The notes: generated by a model not told the origin, from the sequence alone. A stretch of DNA of 64,000 bases from Atlanticothrix silvestris CENA357 (GCF_016056295.1 NZ_JAECZB010000015.1:1-64000), one strand, 5' to 3'; shown: positions 44,465-54,319, counted from the stretch's first letter. Numbers and translations: made by a program.

Positions 44465-45751
44465 ATGGTGATTACAAAAAGTAGACTTGTTTTGGGTGCT
44501 ACGGCAGTGACACTCTCCACGATTGCTGTTACTAGTCTTGGTATCCACTCGCGAGGTCAGGCTTTATTTAAAGCAAGTCCCAAGGAAACGGTAGACGAAG
44601 TTTGGCAAATTGTTAACCGCCAATACGTAGATGGTACCTTTAACCAAGTAGATTGGCAGGCTGTTCGTAAGGAGTACTTGAACAAGTCTTACAGTAGTCA
44701 GCAAGAAGCTTATAAGTCCATTCGGGAAATGCTCAAAAGGCTGGATGATCCCTACACCCGGTTTATGGACCCAGAGGAATTCAAAAACATGCAAGTGGAT
44801 ACCTCTGGAGAACTCACAGGCATTGGTATCACAATCAGTCAAGATGAAAAAACTAAGCAGTTAGTTGTAATTGCGCCGATTGAGGATACACCCGCATTTA
44901 AGGCGGGAATTTTAGCAAAGGATGAAATTACCCAAATTAACGGTAAAAGTACTAAGGGGATGGATACTAATCAAGCAGTATCTTTAATCCGAGGTGAACC
45001 AGGAACAACCGTAAACCTGACAATTAGGCGCAGCGGTCAAACAAAGCAGTTTCAAATCAAACGGGCGCGGATTGAAATTCATCCGGTCAAATATTCTCAA
45101 AAGCAAACACCAGCAGGTAAGCTTGGCTACATTCGCCTTAACCAGTTCAGTGCTAATGCTGGTAAGGAAATGCAAAACGCCATCAAAGATTTAGAAAGCA
45201 AAAAGGTCTCTGGGTATATCCTAGATCTCCGTGGCAATCCTGGGGGTTTACTATACTCTAGTATTGAAATTGCCCGGATGTGGCTAAATAGCGGCACGAT
45301 TGTCTCTACCATTGACCGTCAAGGTGAACAAGAGCGAGAAGTAGCAAACGGACGTGCTTTAACAACTAAACCACTGGTGGTATTGGTGGATAAAGGTTCA
45401 GCCAGTGCCAGTGAAATCCTTTCAGGGGCATTACAAGATAATAAACGTGCTACTTTGGTGGGTACTCAAACATTTGGCAAGGGACTGGTGCAATCAGTAC
45501 GTCCCTTAGACGATGGTTCAGGACTGGCGGTGACAATTGCTAAATATCATACGCCTAGTGGTAAAGATATTAATAAGCATGGAGTTGATCCAGATATCAA
45601 GGTGGATTTGACTGATGCCCAGAGGCAAGATTTGTGGCTCCGGGAGCGTGATAAACTTGCCACACTAGCAGACCCCCAATTTGCTAAAGCAGTGGAAGTG
45701 ATAGGTAAACAAATTGCTGCTAGAGGACTTACTAGCTCCGAAAAGAATTAA
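44465..45751 (+). CDS. C-terminal processing protease (S41 family, CtpA-like)
   Basis: The 428-residue protease has an N-terminal signal sequence (ITKSRLVLGATAVTLSTIAV), a PDZ domain at about 95-185 (AGILAKDEITQINGKST) and the S41 catalytic core. The Ser nucleophile is in DKGSASASEILSGA, and the Lys follows in TFGKGLVQS. In cyanobacteria such enzymes mature the D1 protein (CtpA) or process periplasmic proteins, and the paralogue is not assigned. ATG 44465 is chosen because signal peptide logic fits there. An upstream ATG 44387 would put 26 unlikely residues in front. Confidence 0.9.
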   Translation: MVITKSRLVLGATAVTLSTIAVTSLGIHSRGQALFKASPKETVDEVWQIVNRQYVDGTFNQVDWQAVRKEYLNKSYSSQQEAYKSIREMLKRLDDPYTRFMDPEEFKNMQVDTSGELTGIGITISQDEKTKQLVVIAPIEDTPAFKAGILAKDEITQINGKSTKGMDTNQAVSLIRGEPGTTVNLTIRRSGQTKQFQIKRARIEIHPVKYSQKQTPAGKLGYIRLNQFSANAGKEMQNAIKDLESKKVSGYILDLRGNPGGLLYSSIEIARMWLNSGTIVSTIDRQGEQEREVANGRALTTKPLVVLVDKGSASASEILSGALQDNKRATLVGTQTFGKGLVQSVRPLDDGSGLAVTIAKYHTPSGKDINKHGVDPDIKVDLTDAQRQDLWLRERDKLATLADPQFAKAVEVIGKQIAARGLTSSEKN

Positions 45752-45794
45752 AAAGAAAAAAGGTGAAAGATAATACTTCTTTTGCCTTTTGCAT

Positions 45795-45980
45795 TTAGAT
45801 AGCTTGGCATTTACCAGCCCTAATTAATCCTATACGGCGGGCGATCGCTTCCGACTCTGAAGTAAAAGGCCCCCACTGCTCTATAATTTCTGCATTATCG
45901 TCCCCAACTTGGTCGCTGGGGACGATTTCGCAATGCCCAGCAGGACGTTTGACAATATATAAATCTTGTGAATTTTCCAT
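45795..45980 (-). CDS. small cyanobacterial protein of unknown function, 61 residues
   Basis: The frame reads MENSQDLYIVKRPAGHCEIV from ATG 45980, continuing with GPFTSESEAIARRIGLIRAG. No signal peptide is seen. The pattern of a short beta-rich start followed by a helix recalls small regulatory or translation-linked domains, but I do not recognise the family. An in-frame extension to 46007 is possible and less likely. Confidence 0.65.
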   Translation of the reverse strand: MENSQDLYIVKRPAGHCEIVPSDQVGDDNAEIIEQWGPFTSESEAIARRIGLIRAGKCQAI

Positions 45981-46731
45981 ACTGAAAATAAAGATTTGTT
46001 TTTTCAATCAAAATTTTACGACATAGGTTAAACGTTTTCGCGTCGATCAAGCTAATTACTAGTAAATTACAGCGTAAATAAAGCTGCTATTCAAAATAGT
46101 GAATAATTCGAGAATAAAATTAATTATTGTAACTTTTTGACTTCCGCCACACCGTACTAGTTTCTTTTCGTTTTACTAGATATGTAAAAAATTTGGTATT
46201 AACTTCAGTATTCAGTACTTAGAATACTGTGCTGTTTCTATGGCTTTAAGTACTATATCTGACGAGAATACAGGTGATATTAGCAAGAATTCTTAGAGTT
46301 GCATTAGACCTTACCTCAGTAAGCGCAGACAAGAACAGTCAGTTTACTTATTTTTAAGTTATCTGCACTTTATTTTATATGAATTATAGTTAACCACTCC
46401 AGTAACTTTACTGACCAATAAAGTCTTGATAGTCAAGAAAAGCTATGAGAAATAGCCCTCATAATTCATTCATAAAATTAAGTACAATCCCGGTTTTAAA
46501 TTTAGTATAAAATTTCATATTTTGTTTCTATGTAGTTTGTAAAAGCTACAGCTGATACTAGCTCTAAATAACAAACAAAATACCGATTTCGCTTATTTAA
46601 ATTTTGCTCAATGGTCAGTCCCATATAAATTCATTGGGGCAAATAGCATGATATTTGCTTTGAATCCGCACAATCGTAACTTTGTTTAAGAGCGAGTATT
46701 TGATGTTTATTTACTAAATAAACCCGGTGCT
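45981..46731. other. 751-base gene-free region upstream of sigF
   Basis: AT-rich and without a credible frame. A perfect 8-base inverted repeat CAGTATTC/GAATACTG with an 8-base loop lies at 46206-46229. The region must hold the sigF promoter and the promoter of the small protein gene. A small RNA cannot be excluded. Confidence 0.5.
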
Positions 46732-47508
46732 ATGCCTACCACAGCAACCAATGAATTGAAGCACGAAATTTGGCAGTTGTTGCGAGAATATCAGCAATCT
46801 CGCTCTGAAACTGTTCGCAATCAACTGGTGAAACTTAATTTTGGACTTGTGAGAAAAGAAGCTCACTACTGGATGAATCAATGCCATGAAAGCTACGATG
46901 ACTTACTCCAGGTTGGTTGTTTGGGTTTAATTAGGGCGATTGAAAGATTTGAAATTTCTAAAGGACATGCCTTCAGTTCCTTTGCTATGCCCTATATTCG
47001 TGGTGAAATTCAACACTACCTCCGAGACAAAGGTGTCACAGTGCGAATTCCCAGGCGCTATTTAGCGTTGCAACAGCAAGCAATAGGAGTTTCGCGTTCA
47101 TTGCGCGAAAAATATAACCGCCAACCTACTGACTCTGAATTAGCTGAAGCACTAACAATTTCTACAGAGGAATGGCAGGAAATTAAATTAGCATGGATCA
47201 ACCGCGCTCCTTTAAGCTTAGATGTTCCTATCCAAGATGGTGAAGAAGGAGCTACAAGCTTAGGAGAATTGGTTCCCGATCCGCATTACCGCAGTTTTCA
47301 ACTAGTGCAAGAAGACCAAATTCGTCTACAACAAGCATTGATTCAGTTAGAAAAGCGTACCCGTGAAGTCTTGGAATGTGTATTTTTACAAGATTTGACA
47401 CAAAAGCAAGTGGCAGAACACTTAGGGATTAGTGTAGTCACGGTTTCTCGTAGAGTCAAAAAAGGTCTAGATTTGTTGAAGCAGCTCATGTGTGTAGGAG
47501 AAGATTAA
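46732..47508 (+). CDS. sigF: group 3 sigma factor SigF
   Basis: The 258-residue alternative sigma factor has region 2 at about 30-105 (LVKLNFGLVRKEAHYW, YDDLLQVGCLGLIRAIERF, FSSFAMPYIRGEIQHYLRD), region 3 and a region 4 HTH (LTQKQVAEHLGISVVTVSRR). Region 1 is absent. This is the SigF form that in cyanobacteria controls pilin and motility genes. ATG 46732 begins MPTTATNEL. Confidence 0.88.
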   Translation: MPTTATNELKHEIWQLLREYQQSRSETVRNQLVKLNFGLVRKEAHYWMNQCHESYDDLLQVGCLGLIRAIERFEISKGHAFSSFAMPYIRGEIQHYLRDKGVTVRIPRRYLALQQQAIGVSRSLREKYNRQPTDSELAEALTISTEEWQEIKLAWINRAPLSLDVPIQDGEEGATSLGELVPDPHYRSFQLVQEDQIRLQQALIQLEKRTREVLECVFLQDLTQKQVAEHLGISVVTVSRRVKKGLDLLKQLMCVGED

Positions 47509-47670
47509 GCCCAAGTTAGGTTAACCCGCATTTACCCCTGATTGGTAGTGCTAAAAATAACCCTTGAAATGTAAAAAATTAGGTTATAAAGGGAACATAC
47601 TTTGCCAATAACACAAATAGGCATTGTTAACTTCCACAAGCAAATTTCTTATGGCTTTTGAGAACAGCTC

Positions 47671-48552
47671 ATGGGCAGAAAATCAAAAATTGCATTTGCA
47701 ACTATTTTAAGTTTGGCGATCGCTGGATGTGCATCAGAAGATACACAGCAAGCTACTAATCCTACCCCGCCTACAACACCAGCATTAAAAGCGCCACCAG
47801 TTGCTCAATCTTTAATAGCTAAAGCACCATCAAAGACTCAATCATTTAATAACCCTCTAATAGTTGCCAAGGAGGCTCCCGCAAATGCTTCTGGCACTTC
47901 TAATCTAATTCAGCTTACTAATGCTACAGAACGGGTAACCATAATATCAAAAGGGCGGACTGACCCATTTGCCCAAATTATTGGAACGCCGATTTATGAA
48001 ATGTCCACAAGTACGGTTGCCAAAAAAGTTCCTGTGTTGCCTCCCCTACCTAATACCCCTAATCGAGGTGTGTTAATTGCAGGACGACAACGCAGTGCTG
48101 TTTTGTCCCAAGCAACAGTAGCAAAAACTGCCAAACCAAAACTCAACCCTGCCTTAGCTCAAGTTTTACCAAAGGTTTTGCCCCAAGTTGTTGCCAATCC
48201 TACTTTAGTATCTGTATTACCACCACCAGCCCAACCTGAACTAGCAAGAGCAGTTATTGTGACTGGTGTAGTTCTAATTGGTAGAGAACCCCAAGCAATT
48301 ATCAAAGTACCGAACGAGCAGGCAAGTCGCTATGTACAGGCAGGACAACGACTGGCCAATGGTCTACTAATTAAACGGATTGAAATGAATGAGGGTTCCA
48401 ATCCAATCGTGATTCTGGAACAATATGGTATTGAAGTTGCCAGAATGGTAGGAGAAACACCCACTGGTTCCACGCCATCAGCTACAACTGGGGGAAATTC
48501 TATCTCAGTAACAACACCTCCTCAAAATCCTTTTAGTGTTGGAGCTTCATAA
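47671..48552 (+). CDS. lipoprotein, possibly PilP-like pilus assembly factor
   Basis: The 293-residue protein has a lipobox (SLAIAGC, Cys19), a long Pro/Ala-rich linker and a C-terminal beta domain at about 195-260 (VVLIGREPQAIIKVPNEQA, YVQAGQRLANGLLIKRIE). The TDPFA motif before it and this domain resemble PilP/GspC-type proteins of type IV pilus and secretion systems. That assignment is inference from fold-like motifs and from the sigF gene just upstream, known in Nostoc to control pili. It is 3 bases from the next small gene. Confidence 0.6.
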   Translation: MGRKSKIAFATILSLAIAGCASEDTQQATNPTPPTTPALKAPPVAQSLIAKAPSKTQSFNNPLIVAKEAPANASGTSNLIQLTNATERVTIISKGRTDPFAQIIGTPIYEMSTSTVAKKVPVLPPLPNTPNRGVLIAGRQRSAVLSQATVAKTAKPKLNPALAQVLPKVLPQVVANPTLVSVLPPPAQPELARAVIVTGVVLIGREPQAIIKVPNEQASRYVQAGQRLANGLLIKRIEMNEGSNPIVILEQYGIEVARMVGETPTGSTPSATTGGNSISVTTPPQNPFSVGAS

Positions 48553-48554
48553 AC

Positions 48555-48800
48555 ATGGAGACCAAAGAAAAAATTGAATTTGTTGGTTTACCTTTAGCAA
48601 TCTATCGAGAGATAGTAGCTCATTTGCGTCAAGTCGAAGGGATAAAAGTGGGTTTGATTCCTCAGTCATCCCAACAATTTGATTACAATCAAAGCCAAGT
48701 CGGTGGCTTGTGGATTTCTTGGACACAAAACTCTAACTCAGAAAGTCGCCAACGTGTCCAGCAAATTTTGGCTCACTATCAAAACCGCTATAGCGTCTAA
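48555..48800 (+). CDS. small conserved protein of unknown function, 81 residues
   Basis: Reads METKEKIEFVGLPLAIYREI with helices LAIYREIVAHLRQ and SRQRVQQILAHYQNRY around a short beta-like middle (GGLWISWTQ). No family recognised. It begins two bases after the lipoprotein stop and is probably translationally coupled to it, so it may act in the same process. Confidence 0.7.
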   Translation: METKEKIEFVGLPLAIYREIVAHLRQVEGIKVGLIPQSSQQFDYNQSQVGGLWISWTQNSNSESRQRVQQILAHYQNRYSV

Positions 48801-49053
48801 GACTGTGTGAAATATCAAGTTTTTCAACTATAGCCATAGTTGAAATTTATAAGGGTGAGGTTATTAACCTAACCCTACATGCGTTTGTTGGGTATTCCTT
48901 GCCTTGAACCAACTTAATTATTTATTCAATACAGCTAATGTCTGAATCAAAACATTACATTATGTGATGCAATTACAGATTGCTGAGGTAAACTTGCAAG
49001 CAAGATAATACACAATATTACTCAGCGGCTCTTCGGTCTGGGCATCACTTAAA

Positions 49054-51621
49054 ATGGAACACTGGCAATTTCTGATTCAGAGACAGGGCGATCGCTCTTG
49101 GCATACCCTGGAATCGCCAAATATAGAAATTTCGGCAGGTCGGTATCGAGTTTTGGCTCGTTCTAACCTTCCTAATACAGATGTGGAAATACGGGTAATT
49201 CATTCTTCAACCCAGGAAGTTCCTCCAAAGCGGAGAATTCAAAAGCGATCGCGGCGTACTAACTCAGAAGGATTAATGGCGGTAATTCCCTTTACTCATC
49301 TCAAGCCGGGAAGTTGGGAGTTGCAATGCTCTGGCGACTTAATGTCGGATCTTTTGGGTAAATCCTGGCAATACAGCATTCATTTGCAAGTCTTGCCTCA
49401 AGAAGTAGGTGAGGCGGGAGCAGAAAATTTGGATAGCGGGGAGAGTATAGAAGAGGCAAACTCGCCCCATTATCAAGATGCTACTTTTGAGAGTGACTTT
49501 GTAGTATATACTCTGGAAAAGCCAGAAGAGGCTATTATTGATCAGCCTGTCAGCCCAGTTTGGGTCAAAGGTGAAACAGCAGAGCAAATTTTACAAAATT
49601 TAATAGAGTTAGCTTTACCTGTTAGTGAATCTTTGCTGGAGGATGAAAAAGTTGAGGATTCTCCAGCCATACAGCCAGCGCCTCCACTTTTGCTAACCCT
49701 AAATCAAGAAAGTTACATTGCTAGTTGGGGGCAAGCGTTGATTATTAATGGGTGTGTAGAGCTACAAAGTGATACACCATACCCAGAACACCTCCATGCA
49801 TTGGAACTACGAATTGAACTGCGATCGCCTTTAAAAACGGAAATTTTAACCCAAGTACGGCAATCCTTACCTAACACGTCACTACCCTTCACCATTAACA
49901 CCTCCATTGATATTCCTGCCGACTGTGAATCTAAGCTGATTTTGGCAGACATGAGTTTGTATGGCGCACTCACTAACCTTGGTGAAGTGACGCTGCTAGC
50001 TAGCCAATCTTTTACAATTACAGCTGATGTGACAGAATTACTGGCAATCACAGGCGCGGCAAAATCTAGTCAAGCCGATTTGCGTGATGACTCGAACCCA
50101 TCACCAATATCAGATGCTGCCAAAAAACCAAAAACATCAATCAGCATCGATTTAAAACTGTTCAACCTAGTCAGAACCCTACCCACAAATCAGTCTCAGC
50201 CTACCGATTTATCGCCAAATCAGCCCCTAACATCGTCTATTAATCTGCGAGTTCTACAAGAAGTCAATCTTCAGGAATCTACCTTCAATAAATTAGTGGA
50301 TTCCCGATCTCCGCAACTTCCAAAACTGCCTGAAAACCAAACTAAAGCAGATATCACGGATACAGCTGTTACAGAGTTTCCAGAGCAGCTTTTAGAGAAA
50401 GGTGATACTACTGTTTCCGTTAACTCAATCACTACTGTAGCCCCGATTAACTTAGAGCAGTTGGTGATCAAGAATCGTCGAGTGTCGATGTTTGGCAATA
50501 GTTTTCCTTATTTGAAACGACTCCAAGCCTTGCCTATTGACAATCCAAAAGTGGAAAGTAATGCACCAGATGAGTTAGATGTATTGGCGTTACAGCCGGT
50601 AGAGGACTCAATACAAATAGACACAACCTTAGTTGAAGATAAAAATAAACCCGAACTTTTAGCCGATAATGCCCAACCCCAAGATGATTCTGTAACAGAA
50701 GTACTAGCCTCAACAAATGTGGAATTAATTGATGACTCTGACACAGAGGCAGATGTACCAGCGAATTCGGAAGTCTCATCCCCCCTAATTAGAAAATGGA
50801 TGCACAGCCAAGGATACTCCTTGTCTGAACCCCTATATTTACCATCTCCAGATAATGATCCTGATGTTCTTGATGATTTGGTGTTGAGCGCTCAAACTCC
50901 TGCTGTGGATGTCGATTTGTCATTAAACTTAGATGATGAAATGGAAATCAAGACAGATACGGAGTTGCCTGAAGCCGAAGATATCAGTACACAAGAAAAC
51001 ATAGAAGATAATACACTTGAAAACCCGGACGTAGAAAGTACTTTGCCAGAAACTTCCTTGTCACTACTGCAAGTTCCACAACTACTACCTGCCCCTTCTA
51101 TCAAGGTTCCCCCAGCTTGGTTAGCTCAAGAAATTGTTGTAGATGATACATATAGTGAGACCGGAGTAGAAGCACTGAGTAATCATACTTACGAAGCTCA
51201 GGCGCAACCAATCTCAGATTTATCTATTCCTCTACATATAGCTGAGGTAAGTAGTGAACCTTTGCCAGTTCCGCAGTTACATGTACCAGATGGTGAACTG
51301 ATCGCCGGTAAATTGATCAGAGTGCGCGTAGAATTGCCTGATGTCAGCCACCAAGTTGTTGTGAAGCTATGGGTTGAGGATTGCCAAACTCGCTGGTTGC
51401 TGGATGGGCCTCATTTGCTTAAAGATCTGTTACCAAGTCCTGGGGGGGGGTTAGAAGTAATTACTCAATTAAATGTTCCCTTCGGCTGTTTGGAAGTTCG
51501 TTTGGAAGCGATCGCTTTAAATGTGGCTACCCAACAGGAGAGTCACAAAGTCACAGTAGTGCGGAGTGTGATTCCTCCAGACTTGCCAAATTTGCAACTA
51601 GATGAATTGTTCGGTATATGA
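49054..51621 (+). CDS. large acidic cyanobacterial protein of unknown function
   Basis: The 855-residue protein has an N-terminal globular part (about 1-115: WQFLIQRQGDRSWHTLE, YRVLARSNLPNTDVEIRV, LKPGSWELQCSG) that looks immunoglobulin-like, and a second beta region at about 210-335 (LLTLNQESYIASWGQALIINGCVEL). A very long Asp/Glu/Ser/Pro-rich low-complexity middle and a C-terminal beta domain (about 745-845: ELIAGKLIRVRVELPDVSHQVVVKLWVE) follow. It has no signal peptide or membrane segment. A tract of nine G lies at 51442-51450 inside a Gly-Gly-Gly. Function unknown. Confidence 0.75.
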   Translation: MEHWQFLIQRQGDRSWHTLESPNIEISAGRYRVLARSNLPNTDVEIRVIHSSTQEVPPKRRIQKRSRRTNSEGLMAVIPFTHLKPGSWELQCSGDLMSDLLGKSWQYSIHLQVLPQEVGEAGAENLDSGESIEEANSPHYQDATFESDFVVYTLEKPEEAIIDQPVSPVWVKGETAEQILQNLIELALPVSESLLEDEKVEDSPAIQPAPPLLLTLNQESYIASWGQALIINGCVELQSDTPYPEHLHALELRIELRSPLKTEILTQVRQSLPNTSLPFTINTSIDIPADCESKLILADMSLYGALTNLGEVTLLASQSFTITADVTELLAITGAAKSSQADLRDDSNPSPISDAAKKPKTSISIDLKLFNLVRTLPTNQSQPTDLSPNQPLTSSINLRVLQEVNLQESTFNKLVDSRSPQLPKLPENQTKADITDTAVTEFPEQLLEKGDTTVSVNSITTVAPINLEQLVIKNRRVSMFGNSFPYLKRLQALPIDNPKVESNAPDELDVLALQPVEDSIQIDTTLVEDKNKPELLADNAQPQDDSVTEVLASTNVELIDDSDTEADVPANSEVSSPLIRKWMHSQGYSLSEPLYLPSPDNDPDVLDDLVLSAQTPAVDVDLSLNLDDEMEIKTDTELPEAEDISTQENIEDNTLENPDVESTLPETSLSLLQVPQLLPAPSIKVPPAWLAQEIVVDDTYSETGVEALSNHTYEAQAQPISDLSIPLHIAEVSSEPLPVPQLHVPDGELIAGKLIRVRVELPDVSHQVVVKLWVEDCQTRWLLDGPHLLKDLLPSPGGGLEVITQLNVPFGCLEVRLEAIALNVATQQESHKVTVVRSVIPPDLPNLQLDELFGI

Positions 51622-51729
51622 ACACTCTTGAGCGAAGCTGTGTTAAAAATCTTGAGATTTTACAAAATGCCGCTGAATTTGCAGTAAGCTCATTTTGAAT
51701 TGTAGTGTGATTGAACAGGAATATTTACT

Positions 51730-51840
51730 ATGGCAGCTTCATTTTTGCCTTCTATCTTTGTTCCCATAATTGGTTGGGTTTTGCCAGCTATAACATTCGC
51801 ATTTCTGTTTTTATACATTGAAAGCAATGATATAGACTAG
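51730..51840 (+). CDS. psaI: photosystem I reaction centre subunit VIII
   Basis: PsaI is a single-pass membrane subunit at the PSI trimer interface. The 36-residue frame reads [16 protein letters not shown], then a hydrophobic helix, and ends [12 protein letters not shown]. The PSIFVP start and YIE near the end are PsaI-like. AGGAA lies about nine bases before the ATG. It stands alone, without psaL beside it, and is followed by a terminator. Confidence 0.87.
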   Translation: MAASFLPSIFVPIIGWVLPAITFAFLFLYIESNDID

Positions 51841-51915
51841 TTGAGCAATGGGTAATTAGTTACTGCACTTATTACCTATTGTTTGTTGACTTGATTGTGC
51901 AACTAATCAATTTTT

Positions 51916-51953
51916 GAAAAACCGCCTATCTCATGGAGACAGGCGGTTTTTTA
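51916..51953 (+). terminator. terminator of psaI (possibly shared with the psbEFLJ end)
   Basis: AAAACCGCCT and AGGCGGTTTT form a long stem around a short loop, with T and A runs on both flanks. It can terminate transcription from either direction between psaI and the convergent psbEFLJ operon. Confidence 0.85.
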
Positions 51954-52015
51954 ATGCCGATTTCTAAATAAATTTTAGAAAATCCAGACTAAATGGTATT
52001 GAACTGAGGTAATTC

Positions 52016-52138
52016 TTACATCGAAGAACCGATTCCGGCGTAGGCTCCATAAAAGAAAATGCCTACAACAGTAATTACACCTAATCCTGCGATCGTAGCG
52101 ACGACCCACAGGGGAATTCTCCCGCTTCCAGCAGACAC
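52016..52138 (-). CDS. psbJ: photosystem II protein J
   Basis: PsbJ is a 40-residue single-helix subunit of PSII that affects electron flow around cytochrome b559. It reads [20 protein letters not shown] and ends AYAGIGSSM. The start is GTG, with AGAGGA upstream on the coding strand. It is the last gene of psbE-psbF-psbL-psbJ. Confidence 0.95.
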   Translation of the reverse strand: MSAGSGRIPLWVVATIAGLGVITVVGIFFYGAYAGIGSSM

Positions 52139-52207
52139 AGCTTTTTCCTCTCTTAACAACAAATCAACACAGGTTAAATAAACACAGATTTACAACACCG
52201 ATTCCAG

Positions 52208-52327
52208 TTAGTTAAAGAAATAACTGGAGAATAGAATCCCTAGGACAAAAATCAGTAGTAGTCCCAGGTATAGGGAAGTCCGATTTAATTCAACCGGCTG
52301 ATTATTAGGATTGGGCGTTTTTTCCAT
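52208..52327 (-). CDS. psbL: photosystem II protein L
   Basis: The 39-residue membrane subunit of PSII reads [20 protein letters not shown] and ends FSSYFFN. It lies between psbF and psbJ and is cotranscribed with them. PsbL helps keep the QA site functional and the PSII dimer stable. Confidence 0.96.
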   Translation of the reverse strand: MEKTPNPNNQPVELNRTSLYLGLLLIFVLGILFSSYFFN

Positions 52328-52336
52328 GATTGGCTC

Positions 52337-52474
52337 CTAGCGTTGAATAAACTGCATTGCGGCGATCGCGCCCAAAAAGAAGACGGTTGGTACACCTAGA
52401 GTGTGAACTGCCAGCCATCTAACTGTAAAAATTGGATAGGTAACTGGTTGATTAATGTTATTGCCGCTAGTCAT
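52337..52474 (-). CDS. psbF: cytochrome b559 beta subunit
   Basis: PsbF supplies one of the two heme-ligating histidines of cytochrome b559. The 45-residue frame reads [20 protein letters not shown], the ligand His is in LAVHTLGVP, and it ends AAMQFIQR. It follows psbE by nine bases. Confidence 0.96.
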   Translation of the reverse strand: MTSGNNINQPVTYPIFTVRWLAVHTLGVPTVFFLGAIAAMQFIQR

Positions 52475-52483
52475 GATCCCAAA

Positions 52484-52732
52484 CTACTTTCCGATAAATT
52501 GTTCAACTTGTTTTTTAGCTTCAAAACGGTTCTTCACAATCGGCACTTCCTGCCGTGCTTGTGTGTAATACTGATCCGGACGGGGTGTGCCAAACACATC
52601 ATAAGCCAGTCCGGTGCTGACAAATAACCAACCAGCAATAAATAATGCTGGAATGGTGATGCTGTGAATTACCCAGTAACGAACGCTGGTAATAATGTCC
52701 GAAAACGGACGTTCTCCAGTAGTACCTGACAT
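52484..52732 (-). CDS. psbE: cytochrome b559 alpha subunit
   Basis: PsbE is the larger heme-ligating subunit of cytochrome b559 in PSII. The 82-residue protein begins [20 protein letters not shown], with the heme ligand His in WVIHSITIP, and ends in a lumenal tail with [10 protein letters not shown]. It is the first gene of psbEFLJ and follows ycf48 and rubA on the same strand. Confidence 0.97.
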   Translation of the reverse strand: MSGTTGERPFSDIITSVRYWVIHSITIPALFIAGWLFVSTGLAYDVFGTPRPDQYYTQARQEVPIVKNRFEAKKQVEQFIGK

Positions 52733-52851
52733 CTAGATTCCTGCCTTCACAAAGATGTTATTGAGTCTATTATCCTACAAAGTTTAGAAAGAGTTACAAG
52801 TTGCAACGTTCTTCTCAGAAATAGAGATAAATACTTATGGCTGAGGTGCTA

Positions 52852-53880
52852 TTAAGCGGACTCTGCGGGGGAGGCTTTTTCGAGGTTTGGTTGGTATTTT
52901 AGTAAGACACCGCGATCGCCAATGACAAATCCCTGGTCTGGCTGAAAAAAGACTACCTTATACAAATTAGCAGCTACGCTCTCAACTGCACGGTCTTTTT
53001 CCCAAGTTTTGCCACCATCAGCACTCCGCAGTAAGTTGCCACTACCGCCACCTATCCAAATTTCGTTAGGTGTACGATATGCCAAATCCAGTAAACCCCA
53101 GCTTGTGGCCAACTCAGGACTTTGTGCTTCTTGCCACTCTTCAGGTTTAGTTGGGTCGCTAAACTGTACTTGACCTCCCCGTGCTAATAACCATAGCTGT
53201 CCATTCTCAGAAAAGCCCATGTTTTCTACACGACGAGAACTATTACGGTTATGGGGTACCCAAGCATTCTGTCCTGGTTCCCAAGTTGAGTAGAAGCTAC
53301 CTTTAGCGGAAACAGCAACATATTTGCCATCAGCAGAACGTTCCATGTTACGCACCACACCGACAGCTGCTTCTACTTGGGCTTTCCAATTTTTACCACC
53401 GTCTGTGGTCTTATATATTGCTCCTACATCAGTAGCCATTTCAGCGGTATTATTTCCTAGTGCCTTGATGGCGATCGGGCTACCTGGTAGCTTTTCGTTT
53501 AAGGGAATGCGTGACCAAGAACGGCCTTCATCGGTGGTATGCAAAAGTAAAGAAGGCTCTCCAACAATCCAGCCTTCTTGATCAGCAAAACTTACTGAAT
53601 CAAAGCGAGACCTAGGATCATCTAGTGCCAGTGTTAAAGGTTCCCAAGTATTACCACCGTCATTGGTTTCTAAAAGAGTGGCATTGCTACCGACTAAGAA
53701 ACCATGCTGGGGGTTATTAGTAAAAGCAATATCCAGCAGCTTAGCGTCTGTGGGCACAGAAATTATTTCCCAAGGATTGTAACTCGTAGAGGGTACTTTG
53801 CTACAACCTATACATAGTAGAACTACTATCAACAAGGCAAATATTCTTTGCCAATTTTTCACAATACCTATTGAATGCAT
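52852..53880 (-). CDS. ycf48: Ycf48/HCF136 photosystem II assembly factor
   Basis: The 342-residue lumenal beta-propeller protein helps insert and stabilise early PSII (D1) intermediates. The N-terminus is a lipoprotein signal (LLIVVLLCIGCSK). WD/BNR-like repeats such as GGNTWEPL, DEGRSWSRI, DGGKNWKA and DGGKTWEK show the propeller blades. It lies between rubA and psbE, the usual cyanobacterial order rubA-ycf48-psbEFLJ. Confidence 0.96.
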   Translation of the reverse strand: MHSIGIVKNWQRIFALLIVVLLCIGCSKVPSTSYNPWEIISVPTDAKLLDIAFTNNPQHGFLVGSNATLLETNDGGNTWEPLTLALDDPRSRFDSVSFADQEGWIVGEPSLLLHTTDEGRSWSRIPLNEKLPGSPIAIKALGNNTAEMATDVGAIYKTTDGGKNWKAQVEAAVGVVRNMERSADGKYVAVSAKGSFYSTWEPGQNAWVPHNRNSSRRVENMGFSENGQLWLLARGGQVQFSDPTKPEEWQEAQSPELATSWGLLDLAYRTPNEIWIGGGSGNLLRSADGGKTWEKDRAVESVAANLYKVVFFQPDQGFVIGDRGVLLKYQPNLEKASPAESA

Positions 53881-53983
53881 CAGTATTTCTTAGTTGTTTT
53901 CTAAATTTGTGTAGTGGTTCTCTAAATTTTTGACCTTTAGGGCAATAGTGGCCCTACGGATTGGGTAAAAAAGATAACGGGTC

Positions 53984-54319
53984 TTATTGTAAGCCGTAGA
54001 GACTGATAAAGAACAAAAAACCAAGAGCCAAAGCACCAAAAATCAAGATATTTTTTTGCGTTGGCGTTAGTTGATTAACACCCAATCCATAACTTAGATT
54101 TTCTTTGAAACCAGATGCTGTACCCGCAGGGCCAATGTTGGCGAAAGCGGTCTTCTTAGCAGTACAAACTGGACAACGCCAATTTACAGGTAATTCTGCA
54201 AAGGGCGTTTCTGGGGTAATATCATGGCTACTATCTCCTTTTTCAGGTTCGTAAACATAACCGCAGGCGCGACACTCGTAGCGGTCTGACAGCGAAGTAT
54301 CAACAGCTTGTTCGCTCAT
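53984..54319 (-). CDS. rubA: membrane-anchored rubredoxin RubA
   Basis: The 111-residue protein has an N-terminal rubredoxin domain binding one Fe through [10 protein letters not shown] and [11 protein letters not shown], and a C-terminal transmembrane helix ([18 protein letters not shown]). In cyanobacteria RubA is needed for PSI and PSII assembly. ATG 54319 ([12 protein letters not shown]) is chosen. The frame is open for another 65 codons upstream, but those residues are not rubredoxin-like. Confidence 0.95.
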   Translation of the reverse strand: MSEQAVDTSLSDRYECRACGYVYEPEKGDSSHDITPETPFAELPVNWRCPVCTAKKTAFANIGPAGTASGFKENLSYGLGVNQLTPTQKNILIFGALALGFLFFISLYGLQ

